Assembly: GCA_013823245.1 (NCBI GenBank)
Contig: PNLU01000027.1
Location: 1 to 33,549 of the forward strand
Direction of reading: 5' to 3'
DNA length: 33,549 bases
DNA from: Alcanivorax sp.
GTDB lineage: Bacteria; Pseudomonadota; Gammaproteobacteria; Pseudomonadales; Alcanivoracaceae
Shown piece by piece: positions 22,801 through 29,408 of the stretch; position 1 is the first letter of the stretch; each line of letters begins with the position of its first letter. Made by a program: the position numbers and the translations under genes. The notes beneath the pieces are model-generated. The model was not told the origin of the DNA, ran no database searches, and saw nothing but the letters and a program-made list of their open reading frames with translations.

Positions 22801-25800
22801 GTCAGCACCGTGCCGTCCTGATTTGCGGCGCTGTTATCCACACGGGCAATAAAGGTGAGCGGGAAAGTGAAACGGCTGCTGCCCGGCGACGGATCCGTCA
22901 AGGTCACATCACCGAATTCCCAGCGCACCTGATTGCCGTCACACAACGGTGTGACCGGCGGCACCGGCGACAGATCCGGCCGCTTGAAGCCCGCGACATC
23001 CCAGGGTGCCACACTCAGGTCGACCACCGCCGCTTCGGCACATTGCAGACCGGCGGGCAGTGTGTCCGTCACGGTCAGGTCGCGCAGCAGCGTTACCGGC
23101 AGCTCGGCGGTCAGACGATATTCCACTTCCTCACCGATCTTGATGTCCTGCATGCCCGTCGCCACCAGCGGCGTTTCAGACAGGGCAATGATTTCCTTGG
23201 GCCGCGCTTCCGGTTCAATAAACGTGATCAGCGTGTCGGCCTCGTCACTCTCATAGACACGCGCCCCACCCCGCTCACCGGTACCGGGCGTGACCACCGT
23301 CTGATTGCCGTGCTCGTTGGTGCTGCCTTCCAGTGAGTCGTAGGTGACACTGAAACGGGTGGCACGACTCTGACCCGGCGCAATGCGGTCATCCGGATTC
23401 ACGCGATAGTAGAGTGACAGACTCTGGCCCACTTCCAGTCGACGCAGGCCGGTACCGTCCACACCCTCCTCATGACGGAAGATCACCTGCGTTTCATTGC
23501 CATCGAACATCACGTTGCCGATGATCTCGCCCTCACCACCGGCATCAGCGCCATCAAGACGGCCATCGCCATCATTGTCCAGGCCGTCGCTTTCCAGCGG
23601 CATCACTTGCAGCAGATCGTCAAGAATGCTGGTCACGGTCAGGTCGTAAGCCGGTGCACGCGGCTGACCATCGTCGGCAGCCCGGTTGCTCACCGTCAAC
23701 CGATAGACATAGCTGTTGGAGGTGGCCGCATCGGGAATCTCGTCAACAAATTCCGAACAGGCTTCACCCACGCCATGCCGTGTCTCGTCACACACCTGCA
23801 TGGTCACTTCGATCAGCGGCTCCGTAACCACCAGATCGACACGGCGGATCGGCTCGTTCGGATAGCCGACCGTCGAGCTGCCGGGCGGATTCTGGTTCTG
23901 TATCGGGCTGATCTGCCCGACTTCCCCGTAACCGAACAGATAGGTTTCGTGCTGGCCGGTATTGTTGTTGAAGAAGGTCGCCTGGAAGCTGGAGTTGAGC
24001 ACGTTGGGGCTGTTGGCCGCATGCAGGTTCGGCCCCGCGCGATCGTTCAATGCCTCATTCAGCACCCGTGTGGTGGTATTGATGGTGAACCACTCATCAA
24101 TGCTGCTGATGTAGTCAGACAGACCGTCCGTACCGATCTGGTTGCCGGTAAAGCGCCAGCCGAAAATACCGTCGCCCAGCGCCGCCGCCACCGGGTCATT
24201 GGGCACCTGGGTCGCGCCAGCAATCTGCGGGGTAATCAGCGGTGAAGTGCTGGAAATATAGTTCTGCCCGGCTGGCACTTCATCCAGTACCTGAATATCC
24301 CGCACACCGATAAAGTTGAAGCCGCGCGACTCGAAACCGAACCAGCCACCGGTCTGGATACGCACGGTACATTCTTCACCGATCTGCACATGCTCGGCGG
24401 GGCGTGCCTGGCCCGGATAATCGTTGGCGGCGGCATAGCTGACCGCATCGCTGTTCTCGTTACAGTGCCCCAGGGTCGGCAGACCGCCGAAACCACCGGA
24501 GTCCGTATCACCGGCGGTCACCGCATCCTTCTTGAGGTTGAAACCGATCCCGCGCGACCAGTGCGCGTCCAGGGAATAGTTGTTGCCGCGATCGACTTCG
24601 CCGTCTGTGCGGGTGTTGCCGGGCGTGCCGGGCGCCGGGAACCAGAGGTTGTGGGCATTGGTGATCGCTGTGGCCGTGCTGCTGACATCCACCCCGGTGA
24701 CGCGGATATTGTTGGTGCCGCCCCCGGTGTTGGCACGGCTGATATTGGTCGCAGGCAGGGTCAGGTTGGCGACGCTGAAGATTTCCCCCACTACGTCGGC
24801 ACGGAACGTCAGATCGTCCGCCAGGATACCAGCGGGATCCTCCGTCTTGTTGACGGTAAAGTTGAATTGCACGCTGGCACCGGGGGCCAGGTTACGGTTC
24901 AGGGGATTACCCTGATTCGGATAGCAGCGATACACCGTGCCATTACCCGGCAATGGCATATGCAGGTTGCCCGGAGCGTCCGGTGATGGGTTGACGACCC
25001 ACACCCGGTACGGCTGTGGCTGCGGCACCCCTGCGCCGGTGATCGGTACGGGCTCGCACTGATAGCCCGGCGGCGGCGTGGCCGTCACCACGTTCATGGT
25101 GGCACCGAAAGTGATGAAGGTACTGAAATCCCGCGCCGCCACACCACCGTTGTTTTCCACCGTGACTGACAGGGGTGTGTGCTGGCTGCGGTCATTGGTC
25201 AGGATGAACGTCGCCTGATCAATGCTGACATCCAGGTCCTCTGCCTCGAAGACGATTGGCGTGCCCGCCGTATTGTGCGCCGGGCTGTTACTGGTGCCAT
25301 TGCCCTGCAAGGTGTAATTCACAGCCTGGCTGGCACACAGGGTCCGGGCCTGCACAGTCAGGGTGTTATTGAGCGTCGACGGCAAGGCCGGGGGGTCGGT
25401 GGGCACGTTGGTACGCGGCGGCTCCAGCATGACACCGGGATTTTCCTCGATCACATCCAGATCGGCGGCCAGATCGTAGTACTGCGGATCCTTCAGAATG
25501 ACGGCAAAGCGGATCACCACCACGTCGCCATGGCGCATCAGGTCGCGGTAAACACGGCCAGTATTGTAGGCCGCATCCGGATTGGATTCCGTATAGCTGG
25601 TGCTGCTCGACAGCCTGAATTCCGGCGCCGTATTGTCCAGATAGCTGGTGCTGTCGTTGATATCGCCCGGTATCACGCCTTGCGGGTTGAGCCAGGTCAG
25701 GGTGTCGATACGTCCGGCATAGGCGCCGTAAAGTGAGCCATTGGCCGGATTATCAATATGTGGAACGTAACTGGGGTCAACGACATAACCTTCCGGCAAC

Positions 25801-27353
25801 ACATTACGCAGATGGTAGTCCATGTCCCCGTCAAACCAGACGGTGCCGCCGCTCTGGTTCGACAGCGTCACCGTCATCAAGCCGCGCGCGCCCACTGTGC
25901 TGCTGCCGTCAATGCCGGTGAGATTACGGGTGACCTGCAATGCATCCAGCGAACCCGGCCCCTCATGGCCCTGCCCATACCAGGAGCGAATAAAACCGTC
26001 CGCGTTCAGACCCGGAGATTGCAGGATGCCGCCCGGCGGTGACTGCACCGCGCAACCGAACTGCACATCGTTCAGGCGGTTGCGCATGGGGTTGCCGCTA
26101 CTGCATGACGCATTCCCTTGCAGCTTGCCGACAATGTAGATGTTGATGCTGGCACCCGCAGCTATATCGATCGCATCGGTAGACGTGCCGGGCGTCACAG
26201 CATTGACGGTAGCGGCGTAGGGCATCGGAATGTTAATGCCCTGGCCGAATGGCGGGGCCACATTCCAGTCTTCCAAAACCAGGCCGGTCAGCGCATCCGT
26301 CGGAATGCAGGGAGAGCCCCCAGGCGGAATGCCGTTGTTCCCTGCAATACTGTTGGCCGCAGCCGCATTGGGGCACACATAGTGCGCATTCATGACGTCC
26401 GCCCGGCTGAGCACGTCATCAATGCGAAGATCCTGAAGCGGTGCATTGCCGGTGTTGGCGATATTCAGCCGCCAGACGATGTCGTCATCGTTGTGGCCAT
26501 ACACCGTGCCGCTGCGCGTGTTCTCGCGCTGACCTGTATCGTAGTTCCAGCCTTGCTTGTTAAGCTCCAGCTGCGGCCGACGAATATTGACAGTGCCAGT
26601 GTGCTGGCTGCTGGGGCGACTATAGTTCTGCCAGAAATCAAGCGGCGGATTATCGGGGTCACTGCCTCCGCCCGTGCAATTCCAGCCATTACAGTTATCG
26701 TACCAGTCATCATTACGGCCGTTACGGCGCCGCCCCGGATTATCATTACAGCCATCCGCCATGCTGTAGTTAATGTTTGCGGTGGCCGTCGGGTTGCTGT
26801 TGTAAAGCTGCTCCGGGCTGTTGTTCGGGCGACGATGTACAGGAATCCTGACCGTGCGTGACTGGCCGGGCGGCAGGTTGGCCATCCCGCTGACAGTAAT
26901 GGTTGTGGTCCCGCTTACGTTTCCGCCGCCAGGTATAACCGGATCCACACCGGTGTAGAGTTCCAGCCCCTGGTTCAGCACCAGCGTCATGCTGCTGGCA
27001 TTATTGAAGTTCAAGGCCGGATTTTGTGACCCGTAACGAGCATTCCGGCGGCTCTGAGTCACTTCCGTGGCCCAGGGCCCACCACCGACAGTCACCACAC
27101 GGGTTTCGTAGGGCACATGGGCATCGCCCTGGTTGTCATTGCCAGCACGGTAGGGGTTGGTGATCTGCACATTCACAAATCCATAGCCGCACAGCTCGCA
27201 CTCACTCGAGCCAAGAACGGTTACCAGATTAGTGGGCGGATTCTGCGCGTTGGCCACACACACATTGGCGTAAGCTGCGCGTGCATCCACTGAAAACAGC
27301 AGAAGCAGCAAGCCCCCCAGGCCAGCAAGAATCCGGACAGTGCTCGTCGTCAA
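13878..27353 (-). CDS. Giant exported DUF11-repeat protein (4491 residues) with SdrD_B-like modules and an OmpA-like tail
   Basis: A signal peptide (about 1-26, hydrophobic core GGLLLLLF, cleavage near ARA) begins at a TTG start (27353). A stop lies seven codons upstream in frame, so no ATG extension is possible. Residues 201-230 are rich in Asn, Asp, Arg and Cys. From about 300 to 3800 some twenty DUF11-type beta-sandwich modules follow, each with a D.LP.G(L/M).F or related core. A calcium-site-like run DGLDNDGDGRLDGAD is at about 1254. An SdrD_B-like module (NVWHDVNFDRVHD) starts near 3877, a carboxypeptidase-regulatory-like module spans about 3984-4074, and a further DUF11 module plus a second SdrD_B-like module (FDDANLNGYQDEGE) lies near 4295. 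Residues about 4395-4480 resemble an OmpA C-terminal domain. DUF11 proteins are large surface or envelope proteins of mostly unknown function. There is no LPxTG or autotransporter barrel; the barrel partner is the next gene, coupled by an ATGA overlap. Confidence 0.88.
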   Translation of the reverse strand: MTTSTVRILAGLGGLLLLLFSVDARAAYANVCVANAQNPPTNLVTVLGSSECELCGYGFVNVQITNPYRAGNDNQGDAHVPYETRVVTVGGGPWATEVTQSRRNARYGSQNPALNFNNASSMTLVLNQGLELYTGVDPVIPGGGNVSGTTTITVSGMANLPPGQSRTVRIPVHRRPNNSPEQLYNSNPTATANINYSMADGCNDNPGRRRNGRNDDWYDNCNGWNCTGGGSDPDNPPLDFWQNYSRPSSQHTGTVNIRRPQLELNKQGWNYDTGQRENTRSGTVYGHNDDDIVWRLNIANTGNAPLQDLRIDDVLSRADVMNAHYVCPNAAAANSIAGNNGIPPGGSPCIPTDALTGLVLEDWNVAPPFGQGINIPMPYAATVNAVTPGTSTDAIDIAAGASINIYIVGKLQGNASCSSGNPMRNRLNDVQFGCAVQSPPGGILQSPGLNADGFIRSWYGQGHEGPGSLDALQVTRNLTGIDGSSTVGARGLMTVTLSNQSGGTVWFDGDMDYHLRNVLPEGYVVDPSYVPHIDNPANGSLYGAYAGRIDTLTWLNPQGVIPGDINDSTSYLDNTAPEFRLSSSTSYTESNPDAAYNTGRVYRDLMRHGDVVVIRFAVILKDPQYYDLAADLDVIEENPGVMLEPPRTNVPTDPPALPSTLNNTLTVQARTLCASQAVNYTLQGNGTSNSPAHNTAGTPIVFEAEDLDVSIDQATFILTNDRSQHTPLSVTVENNGGVAARDFSTFITFGATMNVVTATPPPGYQCEPVPITGAGVPQPQPYRVWVVNPSPDAPGNLHMPLPGNGTVYRCYPNQGNPLNRNLAPGASVQFNFTVNKTEDPAGILADDLTFRADVVGEIFSVANLTLPATNISRANTGGGTNNIRVTGVDVSSTATAITNAHNLWFPAPGTPGNTRTDGEVDRGNNYSLDAHWSRGIGFNLKKDAVTAGDTDSGGFGGLPTLGHCNENSDAVSYAAANDYPGQARPAEHVQIGEECTVRIQTGGWFGFESRGFNFIGVRDIQVLDEVPAGQNYISSTSPLITPQIAGATQVPNDPVAAALGDGIFGWRFTGNQIGTDGLSDYISSIDEWFTINTTTRVLNEALNDRAGPNLHAANSPNVLNSSFQATFFNNNTGQHETYLFGYGEVGQISPIQNQNPPGSSTVGYPNEPIRRVDLVVTEPLIEVTMQVCDETRHGVGEACSEFVDEIPDAATSNSYVYRLTVSNRAADDGQPRAPAYDLTVTSILDDLLQVMPLESDGLDNDGDGRLDGADAGGEGEIIGNVMFDGNETQVIFRHEEGVDGTGLRRLEVGQSLSLYYRVNPDDRIAPGQSRATRFSVTYDSLEGSTNEHGNQTVVTPGTGERGGARVYESDEADTLITFIEPEARPKEIIALSETPLVATGMQDIKIGEEVEYRLTAELPVTLLRDLTVTDTLPAGLQCAEAAVVDLSVAPWDVAGFKRPDLSPVPPVTPLCDGNQVRWEFGDVTLTDPSPGSSRFTFPLTFIARVDNSAANQDGTVLTNGSPATVATLTWVDSQGATQTRSYGEVSATVTEPDVSLTKAWDAPDGLDAGDEITITLTATNDGSAAAYNLRLWDNLDGSGMTFLPGSVGGTDPPDAVDTSTFGANQPVFVWAPENPLAAGDTRTMTFQVRVDDTVQPLQILDNQADAAWTSLPGQDTALNSGGQIGPDGAADGQRIGVLPHAGDAINDYETRSNPVDATIAAVTVSKTDLSPDVLPEIGAHKQFEIVINLPEGTTENLRVDDLLASGSTSYVLTRDANFDVSYQFEGIVSINGSAPDEAAFVAVPADGASGTAVWDLGTVLTESENDLPVAGPLNPSIRITYFARINNDTETSAGDTLQNTLSVSHRHGEDASTVILDDTTAAITAIESALVADKALTNLSGGQLIAGSLLEYAVTLTNQGNATAYDLNIVDTLPAGLEFEDSFTPTVTIGGAPVAGFVATPDQDGNGRLVWGRENNDGSLDLPAGQTLVLTYRVIVTQTGGPFTNTVAADWTSLQGESPYQRTGDGCPVVTAPDIYCVTAQSTSDEATDNTDFTKLYVSDSWTGDGSNATDRRLRVGDTLVYRLAVTLNEGSTRNVRLLDTLPEGMAFVELVQVNGVTSEPFVPSAPFSHDPVSVSVAGQDITITLGDVVNAVDNDPGNDVFVVDYRAEVVTDILPHQNSLDLTNQARMLHDAFNGEPMPPLPGSDQISVNQPLLSTLEKTERNGLISPYDVISLASDIMQFRLHTQNDGDAPAYSVQIVDELPAQLDETSLTAPQVSVGGTLLGAADYVYTPPASRGDRFTVLLNVPVMPGDSVTVDYDIGFYTDVPPNQQWHNSATLYEYWSLPDASGQRYAPEDEARFTMQNPVTLAGLDKTLVTPTDKITIGEQVTYRITVPGEPLSAALDDVQVLDVLDDALEFVSATIGGGLQLIDNGSSGQQVDLTISQIPAGQQAEITLVARVRNIATVQAGDTFTNSASYVFGGDTLSSLPTDPLTVAEPQLSLAKNAIPPATLSAGAVIGYSLQLTAQAGPDASDAHDLVLVDTLDAGLSYVPGSAAPGEPVVSIDTDTGREILTWTFASLAEGDSLTVSYDTTIQDSVAPGQILINTATLRWTSLPGDDTGQRDGSETPPWNDYVVTADAEVTVDDNTGFSKVRVSDTWNSADDTLRVGDRVRFALRLALQEGTYPNVRVSDLLPTGLIFEDVVSADFFGTPGSVNAELSGAQITFDLGDVTRPAGSDDTLEIIYEARVQNESVLSHQPTQQTLSNSATLEYGLPSGPATPLTAEATLEVLQPLLAITSVTADNTEISAGQSVTLTVDITNTGDAPAYDLQVQDQLPAGLREQGVNTVAISLLSGSTLPLQTPTYDPATGTVLWNLDGAADAWTIPVGDTLRLVYEVTGDAGLGAGLTLENSVTLPFYYSFDNGAVPSGGQADERQEYSFPDASSATLSTPLPVALDKDITQDSAAIGEPFAYRITVPAQPASTALYDVRILDDLSLSEADLQFVSVSRVGAGSWTPINVGSGAQLDIVGDGDSITIPAGEQITVEIVVALRDSATNVAGLVFHNRAGYRYNALQGDDSTTADGGEGVSPEMTIVEPDTLVLNKTGPDNLYPGQQGSFVLTLENTSAATAWDITLIDLLPDLAQGGLCEQTPQVVAVEVAGTVLADGTDYQVSYTDCQLTVNALTPDAALAPGQVMTLTYHAWLDNDTAGDQTLTNVAGATRWYSQPASADERRVYEREVTDGSVGVADHEDAHSLVSEGAELQIEKRVVNVTSGQDPGTQARPGDTLRYDIVVTNVSAVPVSSFDILDDLGALNADPVFVSGSLNRVSPLPDGASDLSEVNGGTFGSGLLDIRDLVLAAQGETGDSVTVSVEVQLAPVIANGTEVLNQAAVSSFGVPLGLSDDPNVSGEQQPTVTLISAAPQWRVEKVSTYLDDDPDVLMAGETLRYTLTVENIGSEHAHSVRLRDPLPAFTSYVAGSTTLNGQSVADVGGVSPLQNGMLIHAPGNPVPGVMEAGTADNLAVITFVVRVNDDTLDGTVISNQGFVTGEGEGSGPFEEAPSDDPGTSAPNDPTRDIVGNLPFLTAIKTVAIEEDFGTPGVVDPGDVLRYTIVVINSGAQPATDLRFIDGIPEHTTYVTGSSTLNGASVADIGGTSPWVSGSPIQGDGAPPATLPGQETAVITFAVRVDDGTAEGTVISNQGQVTSAELPTELTDADGDRSNGYQPTEVVVGSGQQLLMTKSVQVVGGGAVEAGQELEYTVTVRNTGLQPIDQLVITDDLNALLGLADYVAGSATLNGSSAGVDVTGNVITIDYGATFGELAPNAVATLRFRVRVADDAAIGERITNTAEATWNTPSQQTEASVSVDVGGIPGTATLNGNVWHDVNFDRVHDSGEMLLADWVVEVYRAGNRIGATSTDNSGAYRLAGLAPGVTEADRYELRFRAPGAGPDTAMLGLADSPFSNSLQRISEIEAGSGSNIQALNLPIHPNGVIYDAITRQPVPGTTLTLLNSAGMAVPDSCLDDPAQQGQVTTRNGFYKFDLNFSQPGCAAGDYVIEVTPPGGDEYVAGVSQIITPLTTVDTAAYEVSLCSDDAVPATSACEVQASALQPPQSVAANSPLTGYHLHLTFSAGAIPEHSQIFNNHIPVDPVMDDAVSISKVASIVNVSRGQFVPYVIRIRNSFGTDLNNVAILDTFPAGFRYVADSARLNGEPVAPVQNGRQLLWSDLDLAADAEHTLTMLFIVGSGVSEGEYTNRAQVLQQLMPRSLPEGFNAVSGEATATVRVVPDPDFDCTDVIGRVFDDANLNGYQDEGEAGLAGVRLVTARGLHVTTDSHGRFHITCAAVPNENRGSNFILKVDDRTLPSGYRLTTENPLVQRATRGKMIRFNFGAALHRVVGLDLANDVFEPDSTTLRPQWQSRLPLLMRELEAGPSVLRLAYMAETENRRLVERRLRAIKRLVGDEWAERENPYELTIETEVFWRTGAPPARSRRQ
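16210..17050 (-). repeat. Tandem pair of closely related DUF11 modules
   Basis: Two adjacent modules of about 160 codons (roughly 16210-16570 and 16690-17050) share long stretches at DNA and protein level. CCTGGTTGCTGATCACGGTG occurs at 16721 and an almost identical stretch at 16250. The encoded T.Y V.GS.TLNG and VAD(V/I)GG.SP motifs recur 483 bases apart. This is a recent internal duplication within the giant gene. Confidence 0.7.
17930..23200 (-). repeat. Higher-order array of four DUF11 module classes
   Basis: Reading the giant protein from its N-terminus, modules fall into classes. A has IGE.(V/F).YR(L/I)T (near 23130, 20190, 18440). B ends in a W-T-S-L-P-G linker (near 22330, 21310, 19510; a weaker variant near 17680). 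C has EGT/EGS..N(V/L)R (near 22100, 21070, 19300). D has GDAPAY (near 20590, 18870). The order is A-B-C-B-C-D-A-B-C-D-A-B, a cyclic four-module pattern with one skipped step. The A-to-A spacing for the last two is about 1.75 kb. Confidence 0.5.
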
Positions 27354-27525
27354 ATTGAACGCTCTTTTTTCTTATGGTTAACGCGCCGATACGATAATCG
27401 GCGCACCCCCAAAGTACGCTTATGTTCCTACATCGATACAGCCAATACCGTGAAGCCTCTCGCAACCGTCCGGGCGAATTCGCCAGAAAGCGTGACCTGC
27501 CTCAAAAGATCGACACAAGGTCACG
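27354..27525 (-). promoter_or_regulatory. Intergenic control region between the motor operon and the giant gene
   Basis: This 172-base stretch is the only sizeable gap in the 25-kb envelope cluster. It holds a hairpin GCGCCGAT / ATCGGCGC (27383-27390 and 27397-27404, 6-base loop), a perfect palindrome GGCGAATTCGCC (27473-27484), and the 10-bp stem over the transducer stop. I see no convincing -35/-10 pair; TTGGCT with TAAGCG at 17-base spacing is the best weak candidate. AAGAG lies about 10 bases before the TTG start as a modest ribosome site. The hairpin would lie in the leader of the giant mRNA, or act as an operator. Confidence 0.5.
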
Positions 27526-27527
27526 CT
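27489..27527 (-). terminator. Hairpin at the end of the transducer gene, possible weak terminator
   Basis: AGCGTGACCT (27489-27498) and AGGTCACGCT (27518-27527) form a perfect 10-bp stem with a 19-base loop overlapping the transducer stop codon. On the minus strand it is followed by TTTCTGG, a short T tract only. It could partly separate the motor operon from the giant gene. Confidence 0.5.
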
Positions 27528-28929
27528 ACCCCGCTGGCAGAAAATCGATCGGATACCGAATCGTGATCGCCGATACGCCTTCCTTCGCTCCGAAATTGAA
27601 TCGACTGACGCGATCGACGATGGCCTCGGCCAGGGTGTCCGAGGCCAGATCCGAAGACACCACACGACATGCCGACACGGAACCATCCGGCTGAATGGTC
27701 AGCTCCAGCATGATGTTGCCGCGCAAGGTCGGGTTATTACGCAGCTCGCGGTTGTACAGCCGATACAACGCCGACTTGTGACGGTCGAACACGATCTGTA
27801 TCTCTTCGTCGGTACGGCTCGGCCCCACCCCGTCGCTGAGCGGCCGGGCTTCCTGCTGAATGGCCGCCACGTCGCTTTGTACTCTGCCGGTGGAGACGCC
27901 ACGGTCACCAATGGCCACGCCACTGCCGGTGCCCACACCCCCACGGCTGACATCAGCCAGAGCTGCGGCACCACCACTGCCCCGGGTCGACGCGGTAATC
28001 AGCGCACGCGAGCCCTCGGCACCGCTGCTTTGCGCGCCGCCTTCCGCCGTGTCACCGGAGATGCGTGCATTGGCTCCCAGATTGGACAGCGCAGCATCGT
28101 CTTCCATGTCGGCAAACAGATCGCTATGGGCGAGGATGCCGCGACTCTGGGCGCGCTCACGCGCCTGCCGAACTTCTTCAGGCCGTGGCTCCGGACGTTC
28201 CCGGGCCACTTGCTGCTCCTCCGGGCGGGTTTCTTCCTGGCGCTGCTCCTGAGGCCGCTCGATCGGCGTTTCCACCGGTTTCGGCGGTGCACGCTCGCGC
28301 ACCATCCGCGCCAGTCGCTCCGGTATCTCGACCTTTTCACTCGGATCGCGTTGCGGCACTTCCCAGATCTGAGGTACCCCGCCGATCACTAGCATGAACA
28401 GCAAGGACACCAGCAGCGCCTTGCGCAGTCGGCGCTGATCATCCTCCGGCTTCGACCAGGGCATGACGCCGACACGGAACAACTTGTCGTCATCCGGATC
28501 ACGCTCCAGCACATAGTCGTAACGGGCGCTCTCCATCTCTTCGGTGACCGCATCAAAATGCCAGTGCAGCTCACTCAGGTTGCCGCGCTGCTGCTCGATA
28601 TCCTTCAGCAGCGTGCTGCGCTGGCGCTCCAGCGCGATGACCTTGCCACCAAATGCCTCGACACGCTCACGCGTCGAGGCCATATGGCGGTCGTGCTCAT
28701 CCTCGGAAACCTCATCCCCCCAGAACAACGAAGCACTGCCCCGGGCCTTGAGCTGATCCAGTGAGTCGCAAATAACGCTCAACAGCTGGATCTGCTCACG
28801 TTGTGGCTTGAGTTCGGCCAGCGCCGTATCCACGTCTTGCAGTTGTGCATCAAGCGAACGCAGCGCGTACTCCGCGTCGGCAATCTGCTCACTGAGCGTC
28901 TGCTGTCGCTCTGCCAATAAGGAAGTCAT
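27526..28929 (-). CDS. TonB/AgmX-like energy transducer with N-terminal coiled coil
   Basis: The 467-residue protein has an unusually long cytoplasmic N-terminus (about 1-168) rich in heptad-like Leu/Glu/Arg, predicted coiled coil at about 1-60 and 83-135. A single membrane segment (about 170-188, LLVSLLFMLVIGGVP) follows, then a Pro/Glu/Arg-rich periplasmic spacer (about 200-265) and a Gly/Ala/Ser-rich stretch. The C-terminal domain (about 372-467) contains HKSALYRLYNRELRNNP and GNIMLELTIQPDGSV. It matches the AgmX/PglI C-terminal family, a TonB-C relative. Transducers of this type carry force from an ExbB/ExbD channel to an outer-membrane partner. The ATG overlaps the stop of the second ExbD gene (ATGA, 28926-28929). 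The likely partner is one of the two giant envelope proteins encoded next; that is inference. Confidence 0.85.
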   Translation of the reverse strand: MTSLLAERQQTLSEQIADAEYALRSLDAQLQDVDTALAELKPQREQIQLLSVICDSLDQLKARGSASLFWGDEVSEDEHDRHMASTRERVEAFGGKVIALERQRSTLLKDIEQQRGNLSELHWHFDAVTEEMESARYDYVLERDPDDDKLFRVGVMPWSKPEDDQRRLRKALLVSLLFMLVIGGVPQIWEVPQRDPSEKVEIPERLARMVRERAPPKPVETPIERPQEQRQEETRPEEQQVARERPEPRPEEVRQARERAQSRGILAHSDLFADMEDDAALSNLGANARISGDTAEGGAQSSGAEGSRALITASTRGSGGAAALADVSRGGVGTGSGVAIGDRGVSTGRVQSDVAAIQQEARPLSDGVGPSRTDEEIQIVFDRHKSALYRLYNRELRNNPTLRGNIMLELTIQPDGSVSACRVVSSDLASDTLAEAIVDRVSRFNFGAKEGVSAITIRYPIDFLPAG

Positions 28930-29408
28930 ATCTGATTTACCGCCAGTGATATCCGGCTGTACCCCGCTGCCGTGCAGGACGCCATGATTCGTCTCATGGT
29001 GCTGTAATGCACATCCTGGTCGGCGAGGATGGTGACCTCGGTGCCGTCCAGTTCGTCATCCCCCAGCCCCAGCGCCCCTTCACTGATGGCCTGCATGCGG
29101 TCCCGAATGGCCGTAATGATGTTGCCCTCGGTTTCCAGCAGTTCCTCCATGGTCATGACATGCTCACCACGGATCAGAATCTGATCGGGACTCACGGCCA
29201 CCACCACGGTTTCCCTCGGTTTGGTCTCGACAATCGAGTTGGGCAGAACGATCTCGCGCGGTGGATCCAACACCGGGTTATCCGACTGGTTAACCAGCAG
29301 GTACAACAGCAGGATGGTGAAGATATCCATCAACGAAGTCAGACTCAGCGAGGCAGCGGGACGTTGCCCGACGCGCTCGAGACGGCGCATGCGTCGTGTA
29401 TTCTTCAT
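28926..29408 (-). CDS. ExbD/TolR-type protein 2 (conserved Asp present)
   Basis: This 160-residue protein has a basic N-terminus, one membrane segment (about 23-41) and a periplasmic domain, the ExbD/TolR plan. The segment SLTSLMDIFTILLLYLLV carries Asp28 at the position of the proton-carrying Asp25 of E. coli ExbD. With the ExbB-like protein it would form the proton-conducting stator. The start lies in an ATGA overlap with exbD1 (29405-29408). The periplasmic domain ends in a typical TVTI-like strand plus helix (VTILADQDVHYSTMRRIM). It is longer than E. coli ExbD (141). Confidence 0.9.
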   Translation of the reverse strand: MKNTRRMRRLERVGQRPAASLSLTSLMDIFTILLLYLLVNQSDNPVLDPPREIVLPNSIVETKPRETVVVAVSPDQILIRGEHVMTMEELLETEGNIITAIRDRMQAISEGALGLGDDELDGTEVTILADQDVHYSTMRRIMASCTAAGYSRISLAVNQI

